From VRUE01 sp963728365 (lineage in GTDB: Bacteria > Actinomycetota > Thermoleophilia > Solirubrobacterales > 70-9): 64,000 nucleotides of DNA. Numbering within the stretch: the first letter of the stretch is position 1; each line of letters starts with the position of its first letter. Both the position numbers and the translations under genes were made by a program. Under the pieces are notes generated by a model. The model was not told the DNA's origin and ran no database searches. It saw only the letters and a list, made by a program, of their open reading frames with translations. Positions 1-7,607 of the stretch are shown piece after piece. The stretch is taken from NCBI GenBank assembly GCA_963728365.1, contig CAVSJI010000001.1, forward strand, positions 186,001 to 250,000, in the 5' to 3' direction.

Positions 1-266
1 TTGCCGTCCATTACGCCGTCGTCATCGCTGTCGCGGTCGCGTGGGTTGTCACCGGAGAGGAACTCGGCCCGGTTGCGCAGGTGGTCGCTGTCCTGGTCCC
101 GGCGTGCCTGGTTGACCTTGGTCGAGAGGTGGTGGCGATGCTCCCAGCGATCCGGGATCCGATCGTGGTTCCTGTCCTTTGCCGCGGCGACTCCCGGCAG
201 GGCCAGGATCGCGATCACGCCGATCGCGGCGGCGGCGAGTGTCGTGAGTCGGTGGGCGAGTCTCAT
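1..266 (-). CDS. Secreted thrombospondin type 3-like Ca-binding protein (C-terminus beyond window)
   Basis: The ATG at 266 overlaps the stop of the sigma-factor gene as ATGA, so the two are translationally coupled. The 88 visible codons start with a clear signal peptide (MRLAHRLTTLAAAAIGVIAI..., cleavage near AAAK). They continue with the pattern 'DRIPDRWE', 'NRAEFLSGDNPRDRDSDDDG', typical of Asp-rich calcium-binding thrombospondin type 3 repeats in bacterial surface proteins. The reading frame stays open to the window edge, so the gene is truncated here only by the window. Its coupling to a membrane-tethered sigma factor suggests a shared envelope function; that is inference. The family assignment rests on the DxDxDG motif alone. 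Confidence 0.7.
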   Translation of the reverse strand, partial: MRLAHRLTTLAAAAIGVIAILALPGVAAAKDRNHDRIPDRWEHRHHLSTKVNQARRDQDSDHLRNRAEFLSGDNPRDRDSDDDGVMDG

Positions 267-1645
267 GGTTCCTCCTGGGTTTGGGGTTCCGTCTGCACGT
301 AGAACCCGCCGTCGCCAAGAGAATCACCCGAATCTCCGGAATTGCTCGAGGTTGAGTCAGAGCCCGAGCTGGCTTCAGTCATCTCCCCTATCCCAGATTG
401 GGTGCTCTCGCCAGATCCGGAATCGCCGGACGAGCCATCGCCGCCATTCGATCCGTCGCCCGACCCGCTGGATCCTCCCGTTCCTCCGGAAGAGTCACCT
501 GAGGTCGAGCCCCCGTCATCGCCGCCGCCCGACCGGCGCTCGCCGCTGCCGCCGTCTCCGGACGGCCCATTGCCACCTCCCCCGTGGTCGTCGCTCGCAT
601 CGATCTGACGGTTCGCGCCTCCGTGCCCGCCGCTGGATCCCTGGTCGCCGCCAAGGGCGCCGCCCCTTGACGACCCAGGTCCCGAGCCTTCCCCATGACC
701 CTCGCCTCCTCCCGTGCGATGGCCGTGGTCGTCGCCCGCCTCGCTCTCGCCGCGGCGGCCGAAGTCCCCCTGTCGAGACCCGGTGTCGTCCCCGGCATTC
801 GCCGTTGTGGTGCGCGAAGTGGGGGGCTGGTGGTCGGCGAGCCGCCGGGTCTCGGCCGTCGACGGGGTGGCGCGGTGGTGGGGTTCGTGCCGGCTCTGAT
901 CGATTGCTACGCCGGCGCCCATCGCACCAGCGACGAGCACCGTGGCCGTTACCGCCTTCAGCGCCACGCCTGCGCCGGCGGCGCCACCGCCGACGCCGGC
1001 CGCTCCCGCAGCGGCTTCAACCGGAGCCCCCGCGCTCCCTGCCATCAGCGCCTTCAGCACCGGCAGCGGCAACACCAGGCCGAGCCCGTCGCGGAGCGCC
1101 TGGCGGGCGCGGAAGATCGCCTGCCGGGCGGCGCCGCCGCTCAGGCCGAGCGCCTTGGCGATCTCGTCGTGACTCAGGCCTTCCAGCTCGCGCATCACGA
1201 TCGCCGCCCTCTGCGCCTCGGGCAGTGCGGCAAGTCGTTCCATCAGGTCGGTTAGCTCCTCGCGGCGCGCCAGCTCCTCCTCGGGGTCGCGGCCGCCGGC
1301 AATCGTCTCGGCGAGGGCCTCGGCCGACGGCGGGCGGTCCCGGAGGTCGTTGAGTGCCGTGTTGCGGACGATGCGAAAGAGCCACGGGCGCAGCTCGATC
1401 TCATTGCCGTTGCGGCGCAGGGCCAGCAGCGCCTTGGTGAAGGCGTCCTGGGTCACGTCCTCGGCCCGATTGCCGACGATCGCACTCGCGTAGCGGTTCA
1501 GCGGCCGGCCGTAACGCCGCACGATCTCCTCGAAGGCGTTCTCGTATCCCTCACGAATGAGGGCGACCAGGCGGCGGTCCGGCTGCGTGCGCAGGGCCGG
1601 CCCGACCACGAGGCGGGCGGCGAATCCCTCTACTGACGGTGGCAT
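263..1645 (-). CDS. ECF-type sigma-70 factor with transmembrane segment and long Gly/Ser/Asp-rich extracytoplasmic tail
   Basis: Residues about 25-185 form a complete ECF sigma factor. Region 2 includes 'AFEEIVRRYGRPLNRYA' and 'AEDVTQDAFTKALLAL'; region 4 includes 'LPEAQRAAIVMRELEGLSHD' and an HTH ('EIAKALGLSGGAARQAIFRA'). ECF factors are usually about 180-200 aa, but this protein has 460. A hydrophobic Ala/Val/Gly segment near residues 227-247 looks like a membrane helix. About 210 residues of His/Gly/Ser/Asp-rich low complexity follow. The layout predicts a sigma factor anchored to the membrane in cis, perhaps released by proteolysis, instead of one held by a separate anti-sigma protein. 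The downstream coupled gene encodes a secreted Ca-binding protein, a plausible partner. The ATG start at 1645 is the natural one; the tail's function is unknown. Confidence 0.85.
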   Translation of the reverse strand: MPPSVEGFAARLVVGPALRTQPDRRLVALIREGYENAFEEIVRRYGRPLNRYASAIVGNRAEDVTQDAFTKALLALRRNGNEIELRPWLFRIVRNTALNDLRDRPPSAEALAETIAGGRDPEEELARREELTDLMERLAALPEAQRAAIVMRELEGLSHDEIAKALGLSGGAARQAIFRARQALRDGLGLVLPLPVLKALMAGSAGAPVEAAAGAAGVGGGAAGAGVALKAVTATVLVAGAMGAGVAIDQSRHEPHHRATPSTAETRRLADHQPPTSRTTTANAGDDTGSRQGDFGRRGESEAGDDHGHRTGGGEGHGEGSGPGSSRGGALGGDQGSSGGHGGANRQIDASDDHGGGGNGPSGDGGSGERRSGGGDDGGSTSGDSSGGTGGSSGSGDGSNGGDGSSGDSGSGESTQSGIGEMTEASSGSDSTSSNSGDSGDSLGDGGFYVQTEPQTQEEP

Positions 1646-1743
1646 ATGCGGCTCGGCGATCGGTGGGGGTTACTGATAAGACAGCAGCGTGGTTCACCCA
1701 CGCATGCCATGTCTCATGCAACACGGACGAATGGACAAGATCA

Positions 1744-1819
1744 CGCCGCCCGGCGCGAACTGCATCAAATTCCCGTTCTGCCAGGTAGGGAACTTGATGC
1801 AGTTCGGATGGAGGCGGCG
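1744..1819. repeat. Long inverted repeat in the divergent promoter region; outer arm overlaps the ydcZ-like RBS
   Basis: Inner arms 1757-1774 and 1788-1805 pair over 18 bp with one mismatch (gaactgcatcaaattccc against gggaacttgatgcagttc), with a 13-nt loop. Outer arms 1744-1750 (cgccgcc) and 1813-1819 (ggcggcg) also pair. The outer 3' arm covers the Shine-Dalgarno-like gaggcgg and the G of the GTG start of the next gene. Folding of the mRNA could therefore hide its ribosome binding site. It could alternatively be a regulator-binding palindrome or an inserted palindromic element. Confidence 0.7.
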
Positions 1820-2256
1820 TGGATAGAGGGGTCGCGGTCCTGCTCACCGCCTGCGCGGGCGGGCTGATTGCGCTGCAGGCGCCGATCAACGCCGAACTCG
1901 GCCGGACGACGGGCAGCCTGCCCGCGGCGCTTGTCTCCTTCCTCGTCGGCACGGTCGCCCTGGCGGCGATCGTCGTGCTGAGCGGCAAGGCGGGCGGGCT
2001 CAGCTCGACCTTCGAGGTCAGCTGGTACTACCTGGTTGGCGGACTACTCGGCGCGATCTACGTCGCCAACGCTCTGATCGCGGTCTCCGCGATCGGCGCT
2101 GGCGGCGTCGCGGCGGCGACGATCACCGGGCAGCTCACGGCCTCGGTGGCGATCGACCGGCTCGGCCTATTCGGCCTCGACCAGGTCCCGCTCAGCCCCG
2201 AGCGGGTGATCGGCGTCGCCCTGCTCCTGGCCGGCACCGTTCTGGTCGTGCGCTGA
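1819..2256 (+). CDS. YdcZ/DUF606-type DMT-superfamily membrane protein
   Basis: This 145-aa protein is almost entirely hydrophobic, with four to five predicted helices. It opens with 'LLTACAGGLIALQAPINAELGR', the hallmark of the YdcZ (DUF606) half-size drug/metabolite transporters, whose usual length is about 140-150 aa. Such proteins are small integral membrane transporters of uncertain substrate. The GTG start at 1819 is preceded by gaggcgg and sits in the 3' arm of a long inverted repeat. Its last 90 bp overlap the end of the convergent flavin reductase gene. No neighbour points to a substrate. Confidence 0.8.
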   Translation: MDRGVAVLLTACAGGLIALQAPINAELGRTTGSLPAALVSFLVGTVALAAIVVLSGKAGGLSSTFEVSWYYLVGGLLGAIYVANALIAVSAIGAGGVAAATITGQLTASVAIDRLGLFGLDQVPLSPERVIGVALLLAGTVLVVR

Positions 2257-3438
2257 GCCGGCGGGCGGCGCCGCGGCGAACTCCGGCGGCGCGATCTCCA
2301 GGTAGTGGCCGAAGGACCACTCGACGAAGCGCCGGGTGCTGAGCAGGCGGAGCAGCGGCCCGACGACACGCGGCGGGATCTTCGGCACCAGCCGCTGGAC
2401 GCGCAGCATCCAGCGGAACTTCCACTCGTGCGAGTCGTTGAACTCGGCGTAGCGGAGCGCCGCCCCCTCAAGGCTCTGCCGGCCCTCGACCACGCCGCGC
2501 AGCTCGCGCCCCAGGGCGATGCCGAAGTAGAGCGCGGTGCGGATGCCCTCGGCGCTCAGCGGCAGGCAGTGGCCGGCCGAGTCGCCGGCGAAGAAGACCC
2601 CGCCCTCGGTGCCGCGGCGCAGCTTGTGCGGGATCCAGTTGCCCTGGTAGCGGACCCGCTCGGCGCCGAGGTCGGAGGCGAGCAGCTCGGTCGTCTCGCG
2701 CACGTGGAAGCGAGGGTCGAAGGAGCCGACCCCGATCCGCAGCTCGTCGCCGGCCGGGAAGCTCCAGCCGTAGCCGGCAGGCACGTAGCGGCGGTCGATC
2801 CAGAGCTCGAGGTCCTCTCCCGTCCCGTCGGGGTGCACCTCTAGCCCGCGCGAGAGCGGCGCGTCGGGTGGCTGGTAGCCGTCGCCGCTGGCCAGCACCC
2901 GTCGCCACCCCAGCGCATCGACCACCAACGGCGCCGAGATCACCCCACGGTCGGTCTCCACCGCGATCTCCCCGGTGCTCGGGGCCGACGGGCCAATATG
3001 TCGAGTATCCGTTGACAAACCGGCCCGTCGGCGGCCGTTGACCTTGGCGGTCTCGAAGCGGGCGTCGCACTGGGCCCAGAGCAGGGCGCAGAGCTCGCGG
3101 TAGTCGAAGGTCGAGAAGGTGAAGGGCAGGCGATAGCGCGAGTCGCCGTGCGGGGTGTGGAAGAGCAGCGAGTCGAAGCGCTGGCGCTCGGCGTCCATCA
3201 GCCCGAGCGCTTCCATCCAGAGGGTCGGGATGCCGCAGGCCGAGGTTTGGCGCTCGCCGATCTCGTAGCGGTCGATCACCAACACGTCGGCCCCAGACCC
3301 GGCCAGTTCGCGAGCGACCGCCAGACCGGCGAAGCTGGCACCGCAGATCAAGACGTCATGGCTGCCGTCGAGGGGCGTGCGTTCCTCGCCCCGTTTGGTT
3401 GCTCTCACCGGCACGACGCAGAGCGTACTCACCTGCAA
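2167..3438 (-). CDS. FAD-dependent oxidoreductase, geranylgeranyl reductase-like
   Basis: This 423-aa flavoprotein has an N-terminal Rossmann/FAD motif 'DVLICGASFAGLAVARELA' followed by 'VLVIDR' at the strand-2 acidic position. It also has a C-terminal FAD motif 'GVFFAGDSAGHCLPLSAEGI', as in geranylgeranyl reductase and related NAD(P)/FAD monooxygenase-fold enzymes. The exact substrate cannot be told; prenyl-chain saturation in lipids or quinones is typical of the family. The start is uncertain: a TTG at 3438 gives the longest form, and a GTG near 3408 is also possible. The gene is divergent from rpsA, and its C-terminus overlaps the convergent ydcZ-like gene by 90 bp. Residues about 136-152 are encoded by a palindromic element (2984-3032) and look like an insertion between ordinary family sequence. 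Confidence 0.75.
   Translation of the reverse strand: MQVSTLCVVPVRATKRGEERTPLDGSHDVLICGASFAGLAVARELAGSGADVLVIDRYEIGERQTSACGIPTLWMEALGLMDAERQRFDSLLFHTPHGDSRYRLPFTFSTFDYRELCALLWAQCDARFETAKVNGRRRAGLSTDTRHIGPSAPSTGEIAVETDRGVISAPLVVDALGWRRVLASGDGYQPPDAPLSRGLEVHPDGTGEDLELWIDRRYVPAGYGWSFPAGDELRIGVGSFDPRFHVRETTELLASDLGAERVRYQGNWIPHKLRRGTEGGVFFAGDSAGHCLPLSAEGIRTALYFGIALGRELRGVVEGRQSLEGAALRYAEFNDSHEWKFRWMLRVQRLVPKIPPRVVGPLLRLLSTRRFVEWSFGHYLEIAPPEFAAAPPAGSAHDQNGAGQEQGDADHPLGAERDLVEAE
2984..3032. repeat. Family B palindromic element inside the flavin reductase gene
   Basis: Arms 2984-3005 and 3011-3032 pair at 17 of 22 positions with a 5-nt loop (tatcc). The outer 11 bp (gccgacgggcc) are perfect. The arms match those of the copies at 21914-21966, 43796-43844 and 45625-45675 (core gggccgaaatgtcaag). 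The element adds no stop codon in the host frame. That frame differs by one base from the one used in valS and folC. Confidence 0.75.
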
Positions 3439-3450
3439 TTATCTCCCGCT

Positions 3451-4989
3451 GTGTCCGTGACCGATACGACCTTGACTCCAGCCTCCGACGCTCCGGCCGG
3501 TACGCCCGTGGAGGGCTCCGGTGGCCTGCTTCTCGAAGTCGAAGGCAAGATCGTCCCCAACTACGCGGCGACGATGGTCTCCTTCGAGGAGGGCGACGTG
3601 GTCAAAGGCCGGGTCGTGCGCATCGACAAGGACGAGGTCCTGGTCGACATCGGCTACAAGTCGGAGGGGGTCATCCCCTCGCACGAGCTCTCGATCCGCA
3701 AGTCGGTCAACCCAGCCGACGAGGTCGAGCCCGGCGAGGAGGTCGACGCGCTCGTCCTCACCAAGGAAGACTCCGAGGGCCGCTTGGTCCTCTCCAAGAA
3801 GCGGGCCCGCTTCGAGAAGGCGTGGCGCAAGATCGAGGCCGCCGCCGAGTCGGGCGAACCGGTCGAAGGCAACGTGATCGAGGTGGTCAAGGGCGGCCTG
3901 ATCCTCGACCTCGGGGTGCGCGGCTTCCTGCCCGCCTCGCTGGTCGACATCCGCCGCGTCCACAACCTCGACGAGTTCACGGGCCAGGCGCTCGAGTGCA
4001 AAGTGATCGAGCTCAACCGCAGCCGCAACAACGTCGTGCTCTCGCGTCGAGCCGTGCTCGAGGAAGAGCGCAAGGAGGTGCGCGAGCAGATCCTCGGCCG
4101 GCTCGAGCCGGGCCAGATCGTCGAGGGCAAGATCTCCAACATCGTCGACTTCGGCGCCTTCGTCGATCTCGAGGGGATCGACGGCCTGATCCACATCTCC
4201 GAGCTTTCCTGGAGCCACGTCAACCACCCCTCCGAGGTGGTCGCGATCGGCGACACCGTGCGGATCAAGGTGCTCGACATCGACCGCGACCGCCAGCGCA
4301 TCTCGCTCGGTCTCAAGCAGACCCAGGAGGACCCGTGGCAGCGGGTGATCAGCCAGCACCGCGACGGCGACGTGCTCGAGGGCACCGTGACCAAGGTGGT
4401 CGCCTTCGGCGCCTTCGTCGAGATCCTCCCCGGGGTCGAGGGTCTGGTCCACATCTCCGAGCTCGCCGATCACCACGTCGAGAGCCCCGGCGAGGTGGTC
4501 GAGCCGGGCGCCAAGCTGGACGTCAAGATCCTCGAGATCGACGAGGAGCGGCGGCGACTCTCGCTGAGCATCAAGCAGGTCGACGAGGGCAAGATGGCGA
4601 TGGGCGACCTGGGCGAGCAGATTCAGGCGGCTGGTGAAGCGACGACTGACGAGGGTTCAGAGGTCGAGGAGGCTCCGGCTGACGAAGGACCGGCCGCTAC
4701 TGGCGAGGAACCGGCCGCTACTGACGAGGGACCAGGCGATTCAGCCGCGGGTCCTGTCGCTGCAGGGGACCCACCTCCCCTTCCGGTAGCTGAAGCTTCC
4801 TCAGGGGAGGTCCCCCCTACAGCGCCACCCGCGGATGAGGAGGCTGAGCCCGTCGAGGCGCCCGCCGCTGAGGTGGATGCCCCGGCCGATGAGACCGAGG
4901 CTCCTGCCGTCGAGGAAGCTCCGGCCGCTGAGGAGGAGCCCGCCGCTGAGGCTGAGGCTTCCGCTGACGAGGAAGCTTCCGAGTCGTAG
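3451..4989 (+). CDS. rpsA: 30S ribosomal protein S1
   Basis: Four S1 (OB-fold) RNA-binding repeats start near residues 44, 134, 220 and 305; the third and fourth show 'DFGAFVDLEGIDGLIHISEL' and 'AFGAFVEILPGVEGLVHISEL'. Four repeats are usual for actinobacterial S1, which helps mRNA bind the 30S subunit. GTG 3451 (or GTG 3457) is chosen because the family sequence begins shortly after; upstream codons in frame read through the divergent gene. From about residue 395 a 115-aa Ala/Glu/Pro/Asp-rich acidic tail follows. The tail contains an inverted repeat (4763-4820). coaE starts 5 bp after the stop. Confidence 0.95.
   Translation: MSVTDTTLTPASDAPAGTPVEGSGGLLLEVEGKIVPNYAATMVSFEEGDVVKGRVVRIDKDEVLVDIGYKSEGVIPSHELSIRKSVNPADEVEPGEEVDALVLTKEDSEGRLVLSKKRARFEKAWRKIEAAAESGEPVEGNVIEVVKGGLILDLGVRGFLPASLVDIRRVHNLDEFTGQALECKVIELNRSRNNVVLSRRAVLEEERKEVREQILGRLEPGQIVEGKISNIVDFGAFVDLEGIDGLIHISELSWSHVNHPSEVVAIGDTVRIKVLDIDRDRQRISLGLKQTQEDPWQRVISQHRDGDVLEGTVTKVVAFGAFVEILPGVEGLVHISELADHHVESPGEVVEPGAKLDVKILEIDEERRRLSLSIKQVDEGKMAMGDLGEQIQAAGEATTDEGSEVEEAPADEGPAATGEEPAATDEGPGDSAAGPVAAGDPPPLPVAEASSGEVPPTAPPADEEAEPVEAPAAEVDAPADETEAPAVEEAPAAEEEPAAEAEASADEEASES
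4763..4820. repeat. Imperfect inverted repeat inside the rpsA acidic tail
   Basis: acctcccc at 4773-4780 pairs perfectly with ggggaggt at 4804-4811. Flanking runs (gcagggg at 4762-4768; ccccctac at 4813-4820) extend the stem imperfectly. It encodes a Pro-rich break (GDPPPLPVAEASSGEVPPT) in an otherwise Ala/Glu tail, so it looks inserted. Confidence 0.5.
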
Positions 4990-4994
4990 TCGCT

Positions 4995-5573
4995 GTGCCG
5001 CTTACCGTCGGGCTGACCGGGGGGATTGCGGCTGGGAAGTCGGAGGCTCTCGCTGCGTTTGGGCGGTTGGGCGCTGCGACCATCTCCTCCGATGCGGTGG
5101 TGCATGAGCTGCTCGAGTCCGAGCCGCTGATTGGGCGGTTGGTTGGGCGGTGGGGGGAGGACGTCGCTCCCGGCGGGGTTGTCGACCGCTCCAAGGTGGG
5201 GGAGATCGTGTTTGCGGAGCCGGAGGAGTTGAAATGGCTCGAGCAGCAGATTCATCCCCTGGTTGGCGAGCGGCTGGGCGGCTGGCTGGCCTCGCTCGAC
5301 CCCGAGACCGAGGTCGCCGTGGTTGAGGTGCCGTTGCTCTTCGAGACCGAGATGGAGAAGATCTTCGACACGACCGTGGCCGTGGTCGCCTCGGATGAGC
5401 TGCGACGGGGGCGGGCGGAGGCGCGGGGGCACGCCCTGGTCGGGGAGCGCGAGGCGCGACAGCTGGCGCAGAAGGAGAAGGCCGCCCGGGCCGAGCACGT
5501 GGTCGAGAACGACGGCACGGTCGAGGATCTCGAGCAGCGCCTGTCCGCCCTGCTCGCGAAGCTTGGGGGATGA
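4995..5573 (+). CDS. coaE: Dephospho-CoA kinase
   Basis: CoaE phosphorylates dephospho-CoA with ATP in the last step of coenzyme A synthesis. The 192-aa protein has the P-loop 'GLTGGIAAGKS' at residues 6-16, the substrate-binding 'ISSDAVVHEL' and the lid-region 'VVEVPLLFE'. Family length is about 200 aa. The GTG start at 4995 lies 5 bp after rpsA, and the stop overlaps the next gene (ATGA), so rpsA, coaE and the transglycosylase look like one transcript. The rpsA-coaE neighbourhood is common in Actinobacteria. The pantothenate genes panC-panD-panB, earlier in the same pathway, lie about 18 kb away. Confidence 0.95.
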   Translation: MPLTVGLTGGIAAGKSEALAAFGRLGAATISSDAVVHELLESEPLIGRLVGRWGEDVAPGGVVDRSKVGEIVFAEPEELKWLEQQIHPLVGERLGGWLASLDPETEVAVVEVPLLFETEMEKIFDTTVAVVASDELRRGRAEARGHALVGEREARQLAQKEKAARAEHVVENDGTVEDLEQRLSALLAKLGG

Positions 5574-6172
5574 CCGCGGCCGGCAACCGCTCCGTGAAGA
5601 AACGAAGAAGAAGGCGCCTGGCGATCGGTGCCGCGGTTCTCGCCGCAGGTATCGTCGCCGGCGTGCTGCTCGGAGTGCTCGGAACGCTGGAGCGTGGAAT
5701 TCAGGAGCTGACCCTGCCGCTCAAGCACGAGGACGTGATCCGCCAGCAGTCGCGCGAAAAGCACGTCGACGCGGCGCTGATCGCCGCGGTGATCTACGCC
5801 GAGTCGAAGTTCAGCGACCAGACCTCGAGCGCCGGGGCCCGCGGTCTGATGCAGATCACGCACGAAGCGGCGAACGACATCGAGCGCCACAGCGGCGGCA
5901 CGACCTTCAGGTTCAGCGATCTCTCCGACCCTGAAATCAACATCCGCTACGGCACCTTCCTGCTGCGCGAACTGATCGAACGCTACGACGGCGACGTGGT
6001 TGCCGCGCTTGCCGCCTACAACGCCGGCCCGGCGAACGTGGACCGCTGGGGCGGCAGCGGCCTCACCCTGACCAAGATCCCCTACCCCGAAACGCGCGCC
6101 TACGTAGAAGAGGTCCTGGACAAGCAGCGCGCCTATCGCGAGAAGTACTCCGAGGAGCTGGGCTACCGGTGA
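5570..6172 (+). CDS. Membrane-anchored lytic transglycosylase (SLT/Slt70-like)
   Basis: This 200-aa protein has a basic N-terminus and one membrane helix (about residues 17-40). A soluble lytic murein transglycosylase domain follows. The catalytic Glu lies in 'AVIYAESKF', followed by 'SSAGARGLMQITHEAA' and 'ALAAYNAGPANVDRW', all signature motifs. It would cleave the MurNAc-GlcNAc bond of peptidoglycan on the outer face of the membrane. It overlaps coaE by 4 bp (ATGA). A 19-bp perfect palindrome begins two bases after its stop. Confidence 0.92.
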   Translation: MTAAGNRSVKKRRRRRLAIGAAVLAAGIVAGVLLGVLGTLERGIQELTLPLKHEDVIRQQSREKHVDAALIAAVIYAESKFSDQTSSAGARGLMQITHEAANDIERHSGGTTFRFSDLSDPEINIRYGTFLLRELIERYDGDVVAALAAYNAGPANVDRWGGSGLTLTKIPYPETRAYVEEVLDKQRAYREKYSEELGYR

Positions 6173-6173
6173 G

Positions 6174-6222
6174 CTTCCGGTGCGCCTTTTCCCCTCTATG
6201 CGCGGAAAAGGCGCACCGGAAG
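6174..6222. repeat. Family C palindrome, perfect copy, before the MFS gene
   Basis: Arms 6174-6192 (cttccggtgcgccttttcc) and 6204-6222 are perfect 19-bp reverse complements with an 11-nt loop. Related degenerate copies lie inside tsaB (27144-27192) and before proB (59528-59578). The 3' arm ends in ggaag, which with the following gg forms the Shine-Dalgarno of the MFS gene starting at GTG 6231. Confidence 0.85.
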
Positions 6223-6230
6223 GGCTGGTC

Positions 6231-7607
6231 GTGAGGGCGGCGCCCCGACCGCGCGTTGCGGCGCTGGCGCTGGCCGTAGCGCTGGTGCTGGCCGACTCAT
6301 CGATCGTCGTCCTGGCGCTGCCGGAGATCTACCGCGAACTCGACACCAGCGTCAGCGGGGTCAGCTGGGTGCTCGTTTCCTTCAACCTGGTGATGGCCCT
6401 GGCGGCGCTGCCCGCCGCGCACCTCGCGCGACGCGCCGGTCCCGGGCGCACGGCCGCGGTCGGACTGGCTGTCTTCGCCGGCGCCGGCCTCGCCTGCGCG
6501 GCCTCGTCGCAGCTCAGCACCCTGATCGCAGCGCGCTGCGTGCAGGCGCTGGGCGGGGCCGCCGCCGTGACGGCGGTGCTCGAGCTTTTGCCCGCCACGG
6601 TCGGCTCGGAGCGCCGCGCCGCGACGCTCTGGGCGGCGGCCGGGGCGACCGGGGCGGCGCTCGGCCCGGCCGTCGGCGGCCTGCTCACGGAGCTCGTCTC
6701 CTGGCAGTCGATCTTCCTGATCCAGGTGCCGCTGGCGCTGGTCGCCGCGGTGCCGATCCTGGCCGTCGCCCGCCACGAGGCAGCGACCGGGATCGTCTCC
6801 GCGGAGCTGCGCCGCACCGGCCGGCCGCACGTGCTTGCCAACCTCGCCCTGGCGATGGTCTCGGCGGCGATCGCCGCCGCCCTCTTCCTACTCGTCCTGC
6901 TGCTGATCGAAGGCTGGCGCCTCTCGCCGATCGTCGCCGCGATCGTGGTCAGCGCGATGCCGGCCTGCGCGCTGCTCGGCAGCCGGCTCGGCGACGCGGT
7001 GCCGAGCGCCAGGGCGCGCGCTGCGGCCGGGGCGATCCTCGTCTCCGGCGGGCTCGGTGGGCTGGCCCTGCTCCCCAAGGCAACGGTTGCGCTGACGCTG
7101 CCGCCGCAGGCGATGGTCGGCGTCGGCCTGGCGCTGGTCCTCTCGGCGCTGACCGAGACGGCGCTCGCCGGCCGCGCTCCGCAGGCGATCCACGGCGGCT
7201 GGACGATCTCCTCGCGCCACGCCGGCGTTGTGATCGGCATCCTCGCCGTGACCCCGATCTTCACCCACGACATCGCCCAGCAGCGCCATGACGCGATCGA
7301 CGCCGGCACCGCGGTGGTCCTCGACTCGCGCGTCCCGCCGCTGGCCAAGCTCGACCTCGCCGGTCGGATCGAGTCGCGGCTCGACGAAGAGAAGGGCAAG
7401 GTGCCGACGATCGGCCCCGCTTTCGAACCGCTGCCGGAGGACGCGGGCGAACGGGAGCAGGTGGTGCAGCTGCGCGAAGAGCTGCAGGACCAGCTCAACC
7501 GCGGCGCCACCCACGCCTTCAGCCCCTCGTTTGGGATCGCGGCGCTGATCGGGCTGCTGGCGCTGTTGCCGATCGGGCTGGCACGGGAGGGGGAGGTGGA
7601 GCTGTGA
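6231..7607 (+). CDS. MFS transporter (DHA2/EmrB-like permease)
   Basis: This 458-aa protein has at least 12 predicted hydrophobic helices. Family motifs are 'ADSSIVVLALPEI' in helix 1 (motif D1-like), 'AHLARRAGPGRTAAVGLAVF' in the motif A loop and 'WAAAGATGAALGPAVGGLLT' (motif C-like, of drug-proton antiporters). The likely role is proton-coupled export of a small molecule; the substrate is unknown. GTG 6231 is chosen because ggaagg precedes it and family similarity starts there. A longer frame from 6180 would translate the palindrome. An extracytoplasmic loop of about 85 residues lies before the last helix. It overlaps the next gene (GTGA). Confidence 0.85.
   Translation: MRAAPRPRVAALALAVALVLADSSIVVLALPEIYRELDTSVSGVSWVLVSFNLVMALAALPAAHLARRAGPGRTAAVGLAVFAGAGLACAASSQLSTLIAARCVQALGGAAAVTAVLELLPATVGSERRAATLWAAAGATGAALGPAVGGLLTELVSWQSIFLIQVPLALVAAVPILAVARHEAATGIVSAELRRTGRPHVLANLALAMVSAAIAAALFLLVLLLIEGWRLSPIVAAIVVSAMPACALLGSRLGDAVPSARARAAAGAILVSGGLGGLALLPKATVALTLPPQAMVGVGLALVLSALTETALAGRAPQAIHGGWTISSRHAGVVIGILAVTPIFTHDIAQQRHDAIDAGTAVVLDSRVPPLAKLDLAGRIESRLDEEKGKVPTIGPAFEPLPEDAGEREQVVQLREELQDQLNRGATHAFSPSFGIAALIGLLALLPIGLAREGEVEL

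Noticed and set aside
3439..4476. Long open frame (345 aa) antisense to rpsA
   Set aside because: It is a mirror of the Asp/Glu/Leu-rich S1 codons in high-GC DNA, with no family resemblance and no start signal; rpsA on the other strand is certain.
6180..6230. Longer N-terminus for the MFS protein (MRLFPSMRGKGAPEG...)
   Set aside because: It translates the family C palindrome; GTG 6231 has a Shine-Dalgarno and starts the family sequence.
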